A stretch of 32,121 bases of DNA from Gemmatimonadota bacterium. Its GTDB lineage: Bacteria > Gemmatimonadota > Gemmatimonadetes > Gemmatimonadales > GWC2-71-9. The notes under the pieces are model-generated. The model ran no database searches, was not told the DNA's origin, and worked only from the letters and a program-made list of their open reading frames with translations. The position numbers and the translations under genes were made by a program. Shown here one piece after another: positions 31,263-32,121 of this stretch (its first letter is position 1; each line of letters opens with the position of its first letter). Location of the stretch: NCBI GenBank assembly GCA_020346845.1, contig CP070792.1:2322704-2354824 (forward strand), written 5' to 3'.

Positions 31263-32121
31263 TGTCCCAAGAGCCAAAGCAGCCAGTACTATCGGAGCTT
31301 AACCGCTCAATCGTGCGCCGCTGGCTGTTCATAGGAATCGGGACGCTGGTCCTGGCGGCCGGTCGGGCCGCTGGTTTGGTCACGCCATCGTGGCTCACAC
31401 TGCTGTCCGGAATCGGCGCGATAGCGCTGATCAATTATGGGCTGGGGAGGCTGGTGCGACTTGGGGCACGAGCCAAATGGCTACTCCCTACTTCCATTGC
31501 TCTGGATCTCACGATAGCCGGGCTACTAGTGCTACTCTTTGGCCCAGGAGGGTTGATACTCGGATTCCTAGCAGCATTCTTGCCCTATACCCCCCTCTAC
31601 GGCCAGAAAGGCTTGGTCGTACTAGCAAGTTCCGGCGCAATCTCGTATCTGGCGGCTGCCTTGATCCACGAAACCCTCGTCGAGAATCTTGCATTACAGG
31701 CAGCCGCGAGTAACGCAAGCCATTACTTCGAGGCGGCCCTACTGGCGCTCGCCGGTGTGGGACTCGGTCGCCCCTGGGAGATTCTCCTCAGTCGGTTACA
31801 GTCAACGCGAGCGATTCTCGACCGGATCGGGACCGGGTCGGCGGGCGAGAGGTTACCGGTGGATCTGCCGGACGACTTAGGAAGGATCGGCATGTCCATC
31901 AACACGATCCTAGATCGGGTGGACGGCTCTGCAGCGGCAATGCATTCACAAGCAGATCTAATCGCCCGTGCCGCCGAACGGTTCGCCAAAGCCGCTCGCG
32001 ACCTGGCCGATTCGTGTCAGGCCGCCGTGGAAACCGTCAACCGACTAGCTGGGGACCTGCGGAGTCATGACGAGAGCGGGGAGGAGGATCTCGCCATTGC
32101 AGCAGACATGGCAGCAACCGC
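31262..32121 (+). CDS. Membrane protein with HAMP/chemoreceptor-like cytoplasmic tail (3' end outside window)
   Basis: The 286 codons seen start MSQEPKQPVLSELNRSIVRRW and contain about five to six hydrophobic helices up to residue 175. These are closely packed with very short loops, so there is no periplasmic sensing domain. After them comes RLPVDLPDDLGRIGMSINTILDRVDGSAAAM, which resembles the second helix of a HAMP domain. An alanine-rich, heptad-like helical stretch follows (IARAAERFAKAARDLADSCQAAVETVNRLAGDLRS). This is the build of a methyl-accepting-type or other signal transducer with an integral-membrane sensor. The frame has no stop before the edge. It is coupled to pyrE by a one-base overlap; the functional link is unknown. 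Confidence 0.7.
   Translation, partial: MSQEPKQPVLSELNRSIVRRWLFIGIGTLVLAAGRAAGLVTPSWLTLLSGIGAIALINYGLGRLVRLGARAKWLLPTSIALDLTIAGLLVLLFGPGGLILGFLAAFLPYTPLYGQKGLVVLASSGAISYLAAALIHETLVENLALQAAASNASHYFEAALLALAGVGLGRPWEILLSRLQSTRAILDRIGTGSAGERLPVDLPDDLGRIGMSINTILDRVDGSAAAMHSQADLIARAAERFAKAARDLADSCQAAVETVNRLAGDLRSHDESGEEDLAIAADMAAT

Noticed and set aside
1-32121. CRISPR arrays, tRNA or rRNA genes, transposases, integrases or phage genes
   Set aside because: I looked in the intergenic gaps on both strands and saw no phased repeats, cloverleaf structures or recombinase motifs.

Overview
The window is a gene-dense bacterial chromosomal segment of moderately high G+C. It has no rRNA, tRNA, insertion sequence, prophage or CRISPR signal. 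Secreted hydrolases with Gram-negative style signal peptides, a SufBCDSU iron-sulfur operon led by SufR, a C-terminal SLT transglycosylase with a long repeat region, and degenerate anti-sigma-type proteins fit a diderm such as a Gemmatimonadota member. No taxonomic marker gene is present, so this placement is inference. The mnmG/parA/parB block with two parS sites suggests that the left end lies near the replication origin.

Layout. Bases 1-3509 hold chromosome segregation genes (parB, cut by the window edge, and parA), a parS pair, and mnmG, all on the minus strand. Bases 3598-5831 hold an ABC-2 exporter (permease plus ATPase, minus), divergent from an orphan anti-sigma-like membrane protein (5936-6607). 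Bases 6604-12987 are one long minus-strand operon, sufR-sufB-sufC-sufD-sufS-sufU-Rieske, for Fe-S cluster assembly, with SufR as the probable Fe-S sensing regulator. Bases 13211-14855 hold a MocA/MobA-like nucleotidyltransferase divergent from a peptide deformylase, then a small periplasmic lumazine-binding-like protein behind a bidirectional terminator. Bases 15160-16665 hold RNase D and a convergent SufT.

Bases 16829-20249 form a cluster of exported hydrolases: a serine beta-lactamase-like hydrolase, an M28 zinc aminopeptidase and a matrixin-like metalloprotease. An MMPL/RND exporter follows (20438-22729). Bases 22701-26197 (minus) hold DNA polymerase I, whose 3'-5' exonuclease domain has lost its catalytic residues, then a type IV pilin-like protein translationally coupled to a small unknown protein. 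Bases 26225-29367 (minus) hold a lytic transglycosylase, a polyprenol/phytol kinase-like membrane protein and a cold-shock protein with a clear promoter, leader and terminator. Bases 29725-32121 (plus) hold a cytosolic Ser/Thr kinase, pyrE and a membrane protein with a HAMP/chemoreceptor-like tail that runs off the window.

Genes are tightly packed. Stop/start overlaps (ATGA, TGATG, TAATG) are common inside operons, and convergent pairs overlap at their ends. Several operon-leading genes (mnmG, sufR, the MocA-like gene, the kinase) have a -10-like hexamer 6-10 bases before the start codon and no Shine-Dalgarno. Internal genes often have good Shine-Dalgarno sequences. This suggests leaderless transcription of lead genes. 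I see no obviously unprecedented system. The best leads are the exonuclease-dead Pol I, the leaderless promoters, the parS pair replacing rsmG, and a cryptic short reading frame with an exceptionally strong Shine-Dalgarno upstream of the transglycosylase.
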